This document shows, piece by piece, positions 1 through 10,790 of a stretch of DNA of 64,000 nt (its first letter is position 1; every line of letters starts with the position of its first letter). The notes beneath the pieces were generated by a model. The model saw nothing but the letters and a program-made list of their open reading frames with translations. It did no database searches and was not told the DNA's origin. A program made the translations under genes and the position numbers. The stretch comes from Immersiella caudata (lineage: Eukaryota > Ascomycota > Sordariomycetes > Sordariales > Lasiosphaeriaceae). The DNA lies in the NCBI GenBank assembly GCA_030512335.1, contig JAULSU010000002.1, forward strand, positions 4,712,001 to 4,776,000, read 5' to 3'.

Positions 1-888
1 CGGCCACATGTGCTCCCGATCCACCACGCCCACGTCCAAATCTGGATGATACCTCGCCGACGAGACCACCGCAATCCTACTGCTCCCGAACGCCCGCCCA
101 CAGCAAAAGTCATCCTCCTCGTCCTCATACAGGTCCTGGTCTATCAACATGACTAGTGAGTATGCATCCTCTAGGAGAGCCTCCAGCGCTGCGTCGAGGA
201 TATCGCTTAGGTTGAGCTGGCGGGCGAATGTTCCGTCGGGACAGTAGCGCGTGCGAATGCCGGTGATGCCTTCCTCGCCGACTTGGAGGCCTACGGTGTC
301 GGGAGGGGTGGACGAGGCTGTTTTCTTCTTCTTGGATGATTTGGACTCGTCCTCCCACTCAGTAAAGGCCACAGTCCCGGGATACGTCTTGACGGGTAGA
401 GGGTGATAGAAAGCTTCCAGGTAAGAGGTGACATCCTCAATCTGTGGTGGTCGAAGCGACTGCGCCGTCGTCAATGCTTTGGGAGAAGCCTGCACCGGTC
501 TAGCCCATGATCTCATACAGGACAGATTCGTCGGAATGGTCGGCACAGGCGCAACATAGAGCGTCTTCCGCTGCTCGGTGAACGGGTTTCGCATCTTCTC
601 GACTGTCCAGGAGCGCAGACTCTGCGGGGGATCCTTGGGGTCGATGAAGAGGGCATCATCGGGGAGGATGAGCGGACCGGGGAAGGTATGCGCGAAGATG
701 GCTTCTTGGTCGGCGTCAACGGTGGTTCCGCGGAATTGACCGATGCGGCCCGAGGGCGTGGCAGCTGCTTTTCGCGCGGTGGGGTTGGGGCGCGTGAATC
801 CAGCTTCTGCTGCGTGGTCCGAGACGTCGATCTGGAGGCCTTCGGTGTGTGCGCACGCCGCGCATGGCGTTTTCCTTTTGGTGGGCAT
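1..888 (-). CDS. Archaemetzincin-like zinc metalloprotease (partial, 3' end off the left edge)
   Basis: The frame is open from the ATG at 886-888 down to base 1 (296 codons) with no intron needed. The last visible part reads CCGRAFGSSRIAVVSSARY and, at the very edge, DREHMWP. This matches the block just before the zinc-binding site in archaemetzincins (peptidase family M54, AMZ2-like). The catalytic HExxH stretch would follow outside the window, so activity cannot be judged. The N-terminal half is low in recognisable motifs and contains a lysine/serine-rich loop near residue 195. Archaemetzincins are small, mostly cytosolic putative metalloproteases. Family assignment rests on the edge block and is fairly secure. 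Confidence 0.8.
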   Translation of the reverse strand, partial: MPTKRKTPCAACAHTEGLQIDVSDHAAEAGFTRPNPTARKAAATPSGRIGQFRGTTVDADQEAIFAHTFPGPLILPDDALFIDPKDPPQSLRSWTVEKMRNPFTEQRKTLYVAPVPTIPTNLSCMRSWARPVQASPKALTTAQSLRPPQIEDVTSYLEAFYHPLPVKTYPGTVAFTEWEDESKSSKKKKTASSTPPDTVGLQVGEEGITGIRTRYCPDGTFARQLNLSDILDAALEALLEDAYSLVMLIDQDLYEDEEDDFCCGRAFGSSRIAVVSSARYHPDLDVGVVDREHMWP

Positions 889-1242
889 CTTTGGAGGTTC
901 GATGTTGGTGAGGGGAAGTTGACGCTACCTGATTTTTTGCACTTTCCGTTTTCTTGGGTTGGGTTTGGCTGCCAAGAAGAGCCGATGTCAACAAACTCCA
1001 GGCACCAGCGGCGGATTTGGAGGGTTAGGGTCAATGCGTTCAGCGATGATAAACCACCACAGACTAGAAAACAAATGGTCTTGTTAAGATAAACAAACGT
1101 GATGGTCTTTTTCCCTAGCGGCTACCTGCTGGGTCATTTCTTTGTTGTTTTGGCCGTCCTCCCCAAGACGGTGAACCCCTGACGACGACGATTCCGCCCA
1201 AGTAGGCTCGGACCCTGATTGGCTCAGGGTTCACGGGTGTAT
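889..1242. other. Intergenic, no gene seen
   Basis: About 350 bases between the archaemetzincin start and the end of the small secreted-protein gene. Only chance frames are present. It should hold the archaemetzincin promoter and the 3' end of the neighbour. Confidence 0.5.
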
Positions 1243-1618
1243 TTAGAGCCCGGAGTTGGAGCAATCATTAGGGGGGTTGATGCCGCTCCCTGGCTTGTAG
1301 AGCGCATCATATTCCAGGTAACATAATTTAAGCGCCGCATCTAGAGTTTCTCCTTCTTTCACGCTCTGCGTCGAGATGTTAGCGCAATGCTCCTCTGGCA
1401 TCAATTCAGGGGGTTAAGGTGCTCACTAATTTCACACAGTCCGAGTAGAGGCTGAAATCCCCCAATGATGAGCCAAAGCTGGCTGCTGGTTTACCAGTTT
1501 TCGCGGGTGCCGGGGCTGCAATAGTCGGCGACAAGCCCTCATACGGTGGTCGCGCAGGCACCGCCGCGAGAGCGAAATGCAGCGTCGAAACTGCGTAAAA
1601 GACAGCGAACGTGTGCAT
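1243..1618 (-). CDS. Small secreted protein, LysM-like C-terminus (two exons)
   Basis: Exon 1 is 1618-1427 and exon 2 is 1365-1243. The 61-bp intron has donor GTGAGC, branch GCTAAC and acceptor GCAG, and phase 0 is kept. The spliced product is 104 aa. It opens with a clear signal peptide (hydrophobic stretch through residue ~19, MHTFAVFYAVSTLHFALAA). A Pro/Ala-rich spacer follows, then a C-terminal segment from residue ~62 with KEGETLDAALKLCYLEYDAL and a terminal NPPNDCSNSGL. That spacing resembles fungal LysM modules (gly-[ED]-T ... NP...DCS.L), but it is divergent and I would not insist on chitin binding. The unspliced frame ends 15 bases into the intron, so an unspliced annotation would miss exon 2. 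Likely a secreted wall or effector-type protein. Confidence 0.62.
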
Positions 1619-2859
1619 GACTGCGTTTTATTTCCTCAGACTTGATGATAGCAGTGCATTCAAGTTTGTGATTTGTGGCAGTCCAAACAAGCGGTGGCCA
1701 TCGACCTCGACGAACAAAACGATACTCGTTTGGTCTCGAAAACGGGACTCGGGGCATTCACTTGGTTGACTCTCGTCTGGCCTTATACCAGCCGGGTTCT
1801 TGCCAGTGGAACATTCAGTGTGGCTTCCAAGAATAGCAGAGTCATCTACCGGCAAGGTGGCGAAGCCCAATCGAGTCGTATATTGCCCTCGGCTCGAACT
1901 GAACCCCTCATCCCATGCCGAGTCACCCCCGCACCGTCACGACCACTGCGTCCCGTCCGCAATATTAGGTAGAGACCACTTCCCCGAAAAAGTTGCAAAC
2001 CAGCACTGATGTTCCAGGTGGAGATAAAATTTCCCTGAATCTTATTCCTCACGACCAGCCAGAAGAAGAGCTTCCCCTATCCCCCTTTTACGCAGTGTAT
2101 CGTCGGATTGATACCGCTATTCTTTGTGTACGGCAGCGGATTGAACCCTATAATCTGCTCCAAACCACGATAGGAGTTGCTTCGTGACGCCGCGTTGGTG
2201 ATAGATTTATGATCCCCGGGCCTTTCCATGTTTCTTTTGCCGCCGCCCTCGTGAGAACTAAATCATGGGATAAGCTCATCAGGGCCACGGTAATGAAGAG
2301 GGAAATTTGATGCATGGCCGCCTCCGAGTCGAGGTGTTGGTAGCGAAACGAACTTGATTGAAGATTCAGGGGCTCAATGTTCTCTGGCAGGTCCGAGAAA
2401 GCCTTAATTCCAGTGAAACCATGTCGAGGCTGCTGCTACGTGCTACTACCGATAGGGTGGGGGCAGCGTTGACTCCGCTTCATCGTCATAGATAGCCAGC
2501 TGAACTCGTCGCAGCCGGGATATCACGAGATTGGAGGACAGAACGGGAAGGTTGGTCGACTGTGAAACTGCCTGTTCGTAGAATCCCGGGGAGTATAGTG
2601 CCTGAAGATCGGACAGTTTGCGCTCCCCCCATCTCAACGTTACAGCGCGCCAGCGAGCAATTTGCAACTCCTGGCACATGACTGAGCGATGTTTCATCTC
2701 CGAAGGCTGAAATCAAGTAATTGGAAACAGAGACACTTTAAGAACTGAGTGGATTGAATGTTGGATGTGGTGTGAATATAGTAATTAGTATCGAGAAAAA
2801 TGGTATCAGATCGCTAAAAAGGACGAATGGAACTTGACTTGGGCCGTTTGCGAGGTTGA
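1619..2859. other. Intergenic, no convincing gene
   Basis: About 1.2 kb. The longest frame is an 83-codon minus-strand one at 2446-2697 with no recognisable motif and no supporting splice sites. I see no transposon or RNA gene here. Confidence 0.4.
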
Positions 2860-3321
2860 TCAGTTCTGACAAACGACTTCGCAGGTTCCGACACCACTGC
2901 ACGGTCGGGTCGCTGTCCTCACGACTCGTCGAAGCTGATAGTACACCTCACACCCTCCCAGTTCCCTTAGAAGCTTGTCGATCTGCCCGCAGGGTTTAAT
3001 CTCAGGCTCTGGAATGTTAGGCGGATGGGGATACATGAACGTACCTGCTTGATCTTTGGCGAGCATTCCTCGAATGATACTGCTGCTAGGTTGGGCGGCT
3101 TTGCCATATCAACAAGAGATCTCTTGTACTGGCCTATGGTGAGAGCTTACATTGCCGCATCTCCTTGGCTCCAACTCAATAATCTCTAGTGCTCGCTCGA
3201 GGATGCTGGCATCTGAGTCGTCGGCGTATTTGTGAGAAGACCTGGTGTCTCGGTCGATGACGCTTGCTTGTGTTGTCGTGGCGAGGGCAACCCCGAGGGC
3301 GAGGATTCTTACGAGCCGCAT
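2860..3321 (-). CDS. Small secreted six-cysteine protein (three exons)
   Basis: Exon 1 is 3321-3151, exon 2 is 3098-3045 and exon 3 is 2982-2860. Intron 1 is 52 bp (GTAAGC...AAG). Intron 2 is 62 bp (GTACGT...CAG, with CCTAAC inside). All junctions are phase 0. The product is 115 aa with a signal peptide (MRLVRILALGVALATTTQAS), a charged linker and six cysteines in the mature part: one near the end of exon 1, one in exon 2 and four in exon 3. Small size, secretion and an even number of cysteines are typical of fungal effectors or antimicrobial-type proteins. No family is recognised. An upstream in-frame ATG at 3360 would blunt the signal peptide, so I prefer 3321. The exact splice choice is inferred, chiefly because it keeps one frame across all three exons. 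Confidence 0.5.
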
Positions 3322-4113
3322 GATGCAGGAACTTGTGATGCAGTTGAGGTTGTGATGCAATTGAGGTTGTGATGCAATTGAGGCTGCGCTGAAACCCCTC
3401 TTGTGAATTACAAGTGGTCGGATGCAGGGTTACTGTCGCTTGACTCCCACTCGTGAGGCAAGAAGACGCCACCAGGAATCCTGGCCGGCACTTGAGGTTA
3501 TATAGTCTCTCTATGCTATTGATCTCGCCAACCCCTTAGTCCTGTTTGGGGGCGAGACACATTTGCCATGACACGGGCAGGTTGCGACTGGGCACTATCA
3601 TGTCAGCACGAGGCCCTCCCGCTGAATCCTTCAAACTGAATCCCTCAGATCAGACTCGATGGTTTGACGGGGAATGACTCGGACTGGTCATCGGCCCTGA
3701 ATCAGTCCCAGGCTGCCGCGTCCCTTTGGAGTCCGAGGGCGTTCATGCCTCCCTATCGTGTCACCCATTATTCACCCATTATAAAAGAAGGACGCCTCGC
3801 CTGACCGGCTTCGCCCACTGAAGACGAACGATTGCTCCCGTCTGCTGCAAGTCAAATTAGCTGGCATGCGGTGTAATGTCGCAATTGGCCCGGGTAATCT
3901 CCTCGGTGCGCCGTTTGGCGGCCAACCTAGATGCATCGAGGCGCAGCGGACGCGGCCGGTTGATGCCGCCGGAAACTTCCATCTCCCGGGTCTGGCCCTG
4001 AAGAACACCACATCCACCCCGCAGCTTGAATTTGGAGAGGTGGCTGATGGTGAGAGCCTCCTTTCTCGCTAACTCTTTCGTTACCAGACCCAGACTGTCG
4101 GAAACTGTCGAAC
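3322..4113. other. Divergent intergenic region, no gene seen
   Basis: About 790 bases between the divergently transcribed six-Cys gene and the membrane-protein gene. Overlapping short frames near 3770-4147 have no motif. A short direct repeat of TTGAGGTTGTGATGCA occurs three times around 3335-3385, just upstream of the six-Cys gene. Confidence 0.45.
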
Positions 4114-5694
4114 ATGGCCACGCTGCAACGTCAAGAGACCACATCAAACAAACCCCTTATTCGCAAAACCCCATGGCCCGGCGTTGCAGCCATCGGTGGC
4201 ATGGTGGCATGTCTCGTCGCGTCGGCAGTCGTCATTGCTGTCTCGCACGATGACCTGGTCTCGTCATGGAGAGTCCAGCCGGCGGTGTTGCTAGCCATCT
4301 TCTCGGCATCGTCAAACATCGTCTTTAACACTGCGCTTGCAACCGGAATAGCTGTTCGCTTCTGGCTGTGCGCTGAACGAGGCGCTAAGCTGTCACAGCT
4401 GCACTACATCTGGGACCACGGCCGAGTCCTCGGCATCGGCTCCGCCGTGCGTGCCGGCCCTCCCGCTCGAACCGTCGCCGTCTTCGCCTTGTTAGCCAAC
4501 GTGATGCAATTCGTCGGAGCACCTCTCCTTCAAAGGTCTTCCTACCAAGTCATCCAGTATCACCAAAGCACCGAATCCCTCTCCATCGATCTCGCCCGCG
4601 AGATCCCCGACGGCTGGTTCGGCTCCAAAGACAAAGGCCGCATGACAGAATTCAACCGCGCCTACCCCCTGATCCAACAGTGGTGGCACAACACCTCCAT
4701 CGCCACCCGACTCCAGCCCCCCTACTCCTGCGACGGAACTTGCGCTGGCCTCGTCGCCGCCGCAGGCTTCACCTACACCTGCTGGGAAACCACCTCCCCG
4801 CTCTCCCTCGCCACCAACACAACCAACAATCAAACCGTCTTCCTCGTCAAACTAACCACCTCCAAAAATCAAACGTCCTCCCCCTATCTTCGACTCATGA
4901 GCTGGTACACCACCGACATCACCCCCGACTGCATCGGCACCCTCCACAAAGAAACCTGCGACATCACCTCAGCCACCGTCTCCTACCCCATCACCATCCA
5001 AAACCACACCGTCCGTCTCCGCCGCGAAGAGCTCACCTCCTCCGGCAGCGGCCCCGCGGTGCTATCACGCTACTCCACCCTGGGCGACGACCCCACCGTT
5101 CTCGACGCCGTAGGAGTCGGGTCGCTCATGGCCATGCAAAGCTTTGCCGTTGCGCGTATCACTGATAACGCAACCAAAACCTACCTCTGGGATAAGGAGG
5201 TATCCTACTACAGCGGTCCGGGGCTGGTGGGGGACATCTTTCACGTTGTTGACAGTAGCGATGAGATCGGTCCGAAGGCGAGATGCAGATTGAATTTTAG
5301 GAGTCCGACCGAGTATGTGCTCGCCACGTTGTATGATTTCATGTTTCGCGCGGCGATGGTTGTGGGGAACGGGACGGAGACGCAGGTGTTTGAGGCGAGG
5401 AGGACGGTCCCGACGTTGGTGTTTCGGACGGATGGGCGGTACTTGGGGGCGGGATTGGCGGTGATGGTGTGCGGTTTGGTTTGTGTGGGGATGTTGATGT
5501 GGGGCTGGTGGCAGCTGGAGAGGCCGGTGACGTTGAGTCCGTTGGAGACGGCAAGTGCGATGGGGGCGCCGATATTTCCAGAGGCGGAGAGGGGGGCGAC
5601 GATTAATGAGATTTTGGCAAAGGTGAGGAATATTGAGTTTCGGCTGGGGTCGCCGCGGGTGGAGACGTCGACGGTGGAGATTAGCAAGGGATGA
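4114..5694 (+). CDS. DUF3176-type fungal integral membrane protein
   Basis: A single 526-codon frame from ATG 4114. Three hydrophobic segments lie near the N-terminus (about residues 23-44, 57-82 and 118-138). A long extracytoplasmic-looking region follows with many N-glycosylation sequons and paired cysteines (residues ~150-440). A last membrane span is at about 446-470 and a short cytoplasmic tail with LSPLETASAMGAPIF ends the protein. This layout, including the tail motif next to the last helix, is that of the large DUF3176 family of Pezizomycotina. The function of the family is unknown. Third-position G/C bias changes visibly along the gene: C-rich in the first two thirds, G-rich in the last third. 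The gene ends 57 bp before a convergent membrane-protein gene. Confidence 0.75.
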   Translation: MATLQRQETTSNKPLIRKTPWPGVAAIGGMVACLVASAVVIAVSHDDLVSSWRVQPAVLLAIFSASSNIVFNTALATGIAVRFWLCAERGAKLSQLHYIWDHGRVLGIGSAVRAGPPARTVAVFALLANVMQFVGAPLLQRSSYQVIQYHQSTESLSIDLAREIPDGWFGSKDKGRMTEFNRAYPLIQQWWHNTSIATRLQPPYSCDGTCAGLVAAAGFTYTCWETTSPLSLATNTTNNQTVFLVKLTTSKNQTSSPYLRLMSWYTTDITPDCIGTLHKETCDITSATVSYPITIQNHTVRLRREELTSSGSGPAVLSRYSTLGDDPTVLDAVGVGSLMAMQSFAVARITDNATKTYLWDKEVSYYSGPGLVGDIFHVVDSSDEIGPKARCRLNFRSPTEYVLATLYDFMFRAAMVVGNGTETQVFEARRTVPTLVFRTDGRYLGAGLAVMVCGLVCVGMLMWGWWQLERPVTLSPLETASAMGAPIFPEAERGATINEILAKVRNIEFRLGSPRVETSTVEISKG

Positions 5695-5751
5695 AAGGTG
5701 CTGGTTTGTAAATTCCACGCTACTTCCCAGAGAGCCTGGTTCCTATATTTA

Positions 5752-7008
5752 CTATTTGGATACGTTATAGATCCCTATGCTTTCCATTACCACTCCCTGG
5801 CACGACCCGACAAAGCGCAGCACCTCAAACTCGGCTTCCCTGCTTTCGGAAACCCATCGTGATATTCCAAAGTCGTCCCTCGGCTCCCCCCCTATCGCTA
5901 TCAGGTCAGGACAGTGATATGAATCCATATGCTCCCTAGCAGTAGTATACTTCCCGCACGGCGTTCTTCTCGTCTCGACGGCCGAGATAACAGCGAGGCC
6001 CAGCCACGCGGCCCAGAACAGCGCCGTCAGTACCTTGTACCACGTTTTTGAGATGCACGGAATAATGGTCGACCTGCAGCCACCCCGAACCGCATAATAA
6101 CCGTAAATCCCAACAGCGAGGAGCAAATCCACCGTGCTGAGCAGCGCCCCAAGGTACGCCGTCATGCTCATCCTCCCCGTCCGATGCCACGGCCCAGGAA
6201 GCGTCGTCAACACACCAACCGGCAGCAAACCCACCAACGGTAGCGCAAAGACGACCCGAAACAACCGGCTCGCCCAGCACCCCGACCCCCGGAACGGCCC
6301 TGTCCCTGTTTTCTCCTCCGTCTTCAACAACCCCATCTCATCCTGCCCCGCCCTGAACCAGTCCTCCACACTCACCCTCTGAGTCTCAACCCCCCCTTCC
6401 CTCCTCCCAAACGCAAAATCATCCGTCAGCCAAAACCCCGGCCACACCCTCAAAACCCCCAGCACCGCCACCGGAAACCCAATCATATCCACCGCAAAGC
6501 TTGGCAGCCTCACCGCCCCCGCGAACCCCGCCGAGAACAAGTACACAACCTGCAGCCCCTGCATCACAACAACAACCGTCTTGACAAACTCCCACGACAG
6601 CAGCGACGCGTATCCCCGCTTGGGTGTGTGTATTAGATAGGGAAGTGATGACACGGCGATGGCTTCGGAGCCGTCCCACCCGTTGCGCGTCCAGAAGATG
6701 GCGTTGGACGAGGCCATTAGGGATGGGGACCAGGCGCCGGGGAGGCAGCGGATGCGGCGGTCGGTGATGGCGGCGTAGCGGTGGAGGATGGAGATGGGGT
6801 TGTAGTGGGGGAGGTGGTCGTGCCATGATGGTTTTTGCTGTTCGCCGTCAAAGTCGACACGGTCGAGGTAGGTCGGTTGGGGGACGCCGGCGGCCATGTG
6901 GGCGATGATGGGGGCGAGACAGAGGGTGAGGAGGGAGATCCATTCGGAGAAGGGGATTTGCGAGGATTGGGGGGTGAGGGGGTAGAAGGGGGGGGAGGAC
7001 CAATCCAT
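5752..7008 (-). CDS. Multi-pass membrane protein of unknown function
   Basis: The open frame extends to 7077, but the first 23 codons would translate a poly-A tract (KKKKKK), so I choose ATG 7008 (MDWSSPPFYPL), giving 418 aa. About six hydrophobic segments are visible: ISLLTLCLAPIIAHMAAG, FVKTVVVVMQGLQVVYLF, a third around VDMIGFPVAVLGVL, then LFRVVFALPLVGLLPVGVL, YLGALLSTVDLLLAVGIY and VLTALFWAAWLGLAVISA. No catalytic motif is seen. It is convergent with the DUF3176 gene. The 18-bp T run on the + strand (7021-7038) lies just 5' of the chosen start and probably falls in the leader. I do not recognise a named family. Confidence 0.65.
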   Translation of the reverse strand: MDWSSPPFYPLTPQSSQIPFSEWISLLTLCLAPIIAHMAAGVPQPTYLDRVDFDGEQQKPSWHDHLPHYNPISILHRYAAITDRRIRCLPGAWSPSLMASSNAIFWTRNGWDGSEAIAVSSLPYLIHTPKRGYASLLSWEFVKTVVVVMQGLQVVYLFSAGFAGAVRLPSFAVDMIGFPVAVLGVLRVWPGFWLTDDFAFGRREGGVETQRVSVEDWFRAGQDEMGLLKTEEKTGTGPFRGSGCWASRLFRVVFALPLVGLLPVGVLTTLPGPWHRTGRMSMTAYLGALLSTVDLLLAVGIYGYYAVRGGCRSTIIPCISKTWYKVLTALFWAAWLGLAVISAVETRRTPCGKYTTAREHMDSYHCPDLIAIGGEPRDDFGISRWVSESREAEFEVLRFVGSCQGVVMESIGIYNVSK

Positions 7009-7417
7009 TTTGCCGCTCTCTTTTTTTTTTTTTTTTTTCCCTTCGATGATTCTTGAAGAAGTAGCTGAAGTGCGCAAGAGAGATGAGGTTGAGATTTAGA
7101 GTAGGGTTGGGTTTTGAGGGAGCTTGAATGGCGGTGACAATGACTGCATGACGGGCTGTGCAAAAGCGTGTGGGGCTCGCGGAAGTTGACCAATCAGGTG
7201 TTTGCCCCAACATGCTCATCGGGAAGCCCGTCCAGGGGAGAACCAAACAGTGGGGACAGACCCGCAATTAGATGGCAAGGGGGTAGTGAAAGATCAGTCG
7301 TTCTTTACACCTGCGGTACCTCAGGGCTACCGTAAGGTGAAAAACAAAAATCAACCCCCCAAAAAAGTTGGATTTCAGCCCCTTTCCCAACAACAATAAA
7401 AACCCGGCCGGCCTCGT

Positions 7418-8155
7418 TCAATCCAAATGCGCATCCTCGAGCTCCGTCCCAAACGCAATCTCATCAAACCACACCTGTCGAAACGGCTGGTTCCCCTTAT
7501 ACCCCTTATTCCACGAATTCGCATACAACCCCACCCGAAACTGAAACGGCCTATCCTCTGCAACCGTCGTCGGTACGCCCTCCTCGTTCACCACCCTCTC
7601 CCCGTCATACCACACCCTCAAAAACCCCGAGTCATCGGGCGTCCACCGCGCCTGCACCACGACCTGATGCCACACCCCCGCCGTGACATTCCGCTGCGTA
7701 TTGATATTCGTCGTCTTTTGCGCAGTCGAAGGACACAGCGCCCCCGTCTTTCTCCGCGTCCACAGCGTGCGCTCCGAGATCCAAATCATGGTGCTGGGCA
7801 TCCACTCGTCGCACATGCCCGGGAAGTTGGCAATGAACTGCGCAATGTTGAAGGTTTGGCCGGGAGTGAACTCCCAGTCTTTGGGGAGGCGGAACCAAAA
7901 GCCGTAGGCGCGCTCGTCGCCGTGCGAGTAGCCGTTGTAGGCGTGCACCTCGGCGTGGTAGAGGCCGGTGTAGGAGGGGTCGTAGGTTTGCGTCATTTTG
8001 AGGGCGGTGCGGCCGGATTTGACGGGCTTGGTTACTTGGGAGATGGTGCCGTTGTGCTCTATGTGCGACTTGGACCAGCCGGATGTGGTGCCGTGGTTGG
8101 TGAAGAGCTGTGTCGCCGAGGCGACGGCTAAGGGGAGGAGGTAGAGGATGCGCAT
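7418..8155 (-). CDS. Secreted polysaccharide lyase family 20 (glucuronan lyase)
   Basis: The frame is open to 8281, but the ATG at 8155 starts a good signal peptide (MRILYLLPLAVASA, cleavage before TQL), so this start is preferred, giving 245 aa. The mature protein shows the jelly-roll lyase pattern: YGFWFRLPKDWEFTPGQTFN, CDEWMPSTMIWI, WHQVVVQARW and QVWFDEIAFGTE near the C-terminus. This agrees in length and order with fungal PL20 endo-beta-1,4-glucuronan lyases, which cleave glucuronan by beta-elimination outside the cell. No intron is needed. It marks a saprotroph or plant-associated carbohydrate repertoire. Alternative: a relative in the broader PF14099 polysaccharide-lyase group with another uronic substrate. 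Confidence 0.85.
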   Translation of the reverse strand: MRILYLLPLAVASATQLFTNHGTTSGWSKSHIEHNGTISQVTKPVKSGRTALKMTQTYDPSYTGLYHAEVHAYNGYSHGDERAYGFWFRLPKDWEFTPGQTFNIAQFIANFPGMCDEWMPSTMIWISERTLWTRRKTGALCPSTAQKTTNINTQRNVTAGVWHQVVVQARWTPDDSGFLRVWYDGERVVNEEGVPTTVAEDRPFQFRVGLYANSWNKGYKGNQPFRQVWFDEIAFGTELEDAHLD

Positions 8156-9539
8156 TTTTGGAATGGGATTCGTGGGTGGTGAATGGAATTCGCGATGGGT
8201 TTGGGCCCTTGGGATGTTGTGAGGGGCGGGAGAGGCTGCAAGTAATATTTTTGGTTCTTGTCGTCGGAGTTTAAATTGCAACCCCTTGGTTACCTGGTAA
8301 TGCTGACTGCAGTCATCATCTGGCCCGTCTAATAAGCGAGTGCATGATACCTACCTAGGTAAGCAAAATTTGAGCGGATATATCCTTGCCGTTGCATTCG
8401 TCCGTCAGTTGGTGGGGCTCATGCTAATAAAAGGGCGGAAGGTACATGGTTATACGACATACCTGTTTGGCGTAATGATCATCTTCTCCGCGCCGCGCGG
8501 TTAAGGGGGTTTGAAACTGAAATTTCGTGTGCCCAGATTCATCTCACACAACAGTGGTGTCGTGTTCGTCAAGGCTACCTAAGGGATGCCGTGTGATAAA
8601 ATGGACTTGGTTGGGGCGATTTCCAGCTATTTTGCGATGGCCGCGCCAAGTTGAGGCCCTCCCGTGTTTATCGAATTTGTCGAGCTCGCCTTGCTAGTAG
8701 CCGAATGTATCATGTTTTGTACCACCTCCGAAACATTTTGCGCCGCTTCCCATCTCTTTGAGCCGCAACTCCCCATTGGCCTCCGCAACAGACATTGCCT
8801 TGAACAATGGTTCATCTCAGGCTATACGCCGTCAGTGTTGCCTTCAAGCCTCCCAGGCACAGAGCACAGCAGCGAGGTTGCGAACCGGATGGGCCGAATC
8901 GACGAATCAAGGCTGCAAAGTATCGGGGCAGGGCTTCTTGAACCCAATGCCGGAGAATCTCCTGGCAGATCCATCCCCAGCCCGTCAACATTTAGGTTCC
9001 GGGGAAAGGCGCAAGAGGTGTGTTCCGAGATGGCTCGATCGCTGGGCACGTAAAAATGGTGACGTGCTTCATTGAGCGACGATGCACGGTGTGTCGTGAC
9101 AGCCCGTTGGGTAGACATTGGCGTCTGAGGGATGTGGTTGCCTCGGCCGCGATCGTGCGCTCCGAGACATTTTGCTCACACGCAATTGTTGATTGGTCAG
9201 GCCGCAGGGAAGGGTGGCGGGGTTGGGGCAAATGCACCTTCCCTACCGAACCTCTCGCCCAACTGAGCTTGAACTGCGTTTCCACTATTGGGCTGGAGTC
9301 GGGACTGCACTCCTAATAGTGGATCTGCCAGTGAACTCAAGCAGCGGTGCAAAATCGACAACGACCCTCGACTGGCCACCATGACGCCCAACCACCAGAA
9401 ATTCCACATCGGCCTTCCCGTGCGGAATGAACGCGACCCCACTGTAGGCTGGGTCTGGCGTCCAACAGTCCCCTTTCTTCTCCAATTCCACAGCTCGTCT
9501 GCAAGGGTCTGCTTGTCGACACTTGAACTTCGGTCCAAA
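8156..9539. other. Intergenic, no gene seen
   Basis: About 1.4 kb upstream of the PL20 gene. Overlapping frames on both strands between 8627 and 9580 have no motif, signal peptide or credible splice structure. The first 200 bases are likely PL20 promoter. Confidence 0.4.
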
Positions 9540-10787
9540 ATGCCGCCCAACGCTAAGTCAACAAGCGCCCAACCCGCCACTGTCGATCAGGAGACAATAC
9601 CCGGGGCCAACATGGATGAAAGCGTCAAGCTACTGTTGGCCGACGGCCAAAGCAGCGCCGAAAAAGCAAAGGCCCTTCTCAAACCCCTCGACGCCTTTCA
9701 GTTTGACTCTGGAGAAGAAACGGGCGACGACAATGGCGTGGATTATATAGAGGACGACGGCAACGGTGTCAGCGAGGGTGACGACTGAGCTAGCGGGCCT
9801 TACTCGAGTCGCCGTGCCCAGGTGGACGAGGAGGTCTTGCGAATCGGTCGCAAGCTAGCCGAAATGGTTAGGGTCGAGAATTTGAGGGACGGGCCCCCTC
9901 CTCCATATCGTCGACATTCGCCGCCCTCTGGCTTGCTACGGCGGGTCCAAGCATCCGCTTTGGGTTTGTCACAACCTGTCGTCCGCTATCTCGAACCTGT
10001 GGAAGACTAGCACACGGAAGCTGATGCAAGGACGAGGCCGAGAAAACCAACAGACGAGTTTGAAGCCCTGCTGCGGGCGAAGATCTTCAAACCTATAGTG
10101 CAACTGGCGACAAACATACCCGAGCCTTCCTGGTTCTGGGTATTAAGCACGCCGACAACACAAGCCGCGCCCCCTTTTTTTGTTTCCGCCCTCCAGGGTA
10201 GCTCTCACTCCTTGTGTCTTGCAACCACGAAACCGCTTCGTAGCTGAGAGGGAGCACCTCGGGGAGGCACTGAAAGAGGTGGAGCTCGGTTTCGACTTTA
10301 GTTCCACTGGGATTCTCTAGCTCCTCAAGCCATACCGATGGATCAACGCCTGACGAAGCCCCTCACGAGAAGTCCATGTTGCGGGTCATCTCCTTGCGTC
10401 GGCAGGCATCACCAGCGAGGAGACGTCTTCTGAGCAACCTGGTGCAAGGGGAAAGCTCCACAGAATTGAGAACGAACTCATGAGCACGACCAAGTGTCAA
10501 TTTGGCGAAGCGAATATGTCACAGTCATCACTTGTAGCGAAAACGCCGGTTCGGGCACTGTTTCTCTGTTCAACGCAGCCTCCGTTGCAAATCCCTTTTC
10601 TACCAATAGAGTGGTCACCAAGCTTGATCTGGAGGCCCGATCCCTCGATGTGTCCAAAGAGATATGCCGAATCCTGGCGAAGGAGGGCAATCCCAACCGC
10701 TTCGAGCTTAAGAGGTCGGGGAAGATGCTGACCTGTCGCGCGACGGGAAACTCCGCAGCGCTTCGCCCCGGCGCTATCGTTATATAG
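9540..10787 (+). pseudogene. Degraded protein-coding locus, family unknown
   Basis: Coding-like stretches follow one another in changing frames: 9540-9788 (acidic, 82 codons, ending in GVSEGDD), about 9800-10010 (containing AQVDEEVLRIGRKLAEMVRV), about 10050-10230 and 10494-10787 (KLDLEARSLDVSKEICRILA). They are separated by stops and frame changes without good splice sites. Codon composition and the helical, charged character suggest the remains of one gene of about 400 codons. I do not recognise a family. Alternatively these are unrelated chance frames; the last one (97 codons) is the most protein-like. Confidence 0.35.
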
Positions 10788-10790
10788 CAC

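Noticed and set aside
5065..5718. 217-codon antisense frame over the DUF3176 gene
   Set aside because: Shadow of a G/C-rich codon pattern on the other strand; Pro/Arg-rich with no motif.
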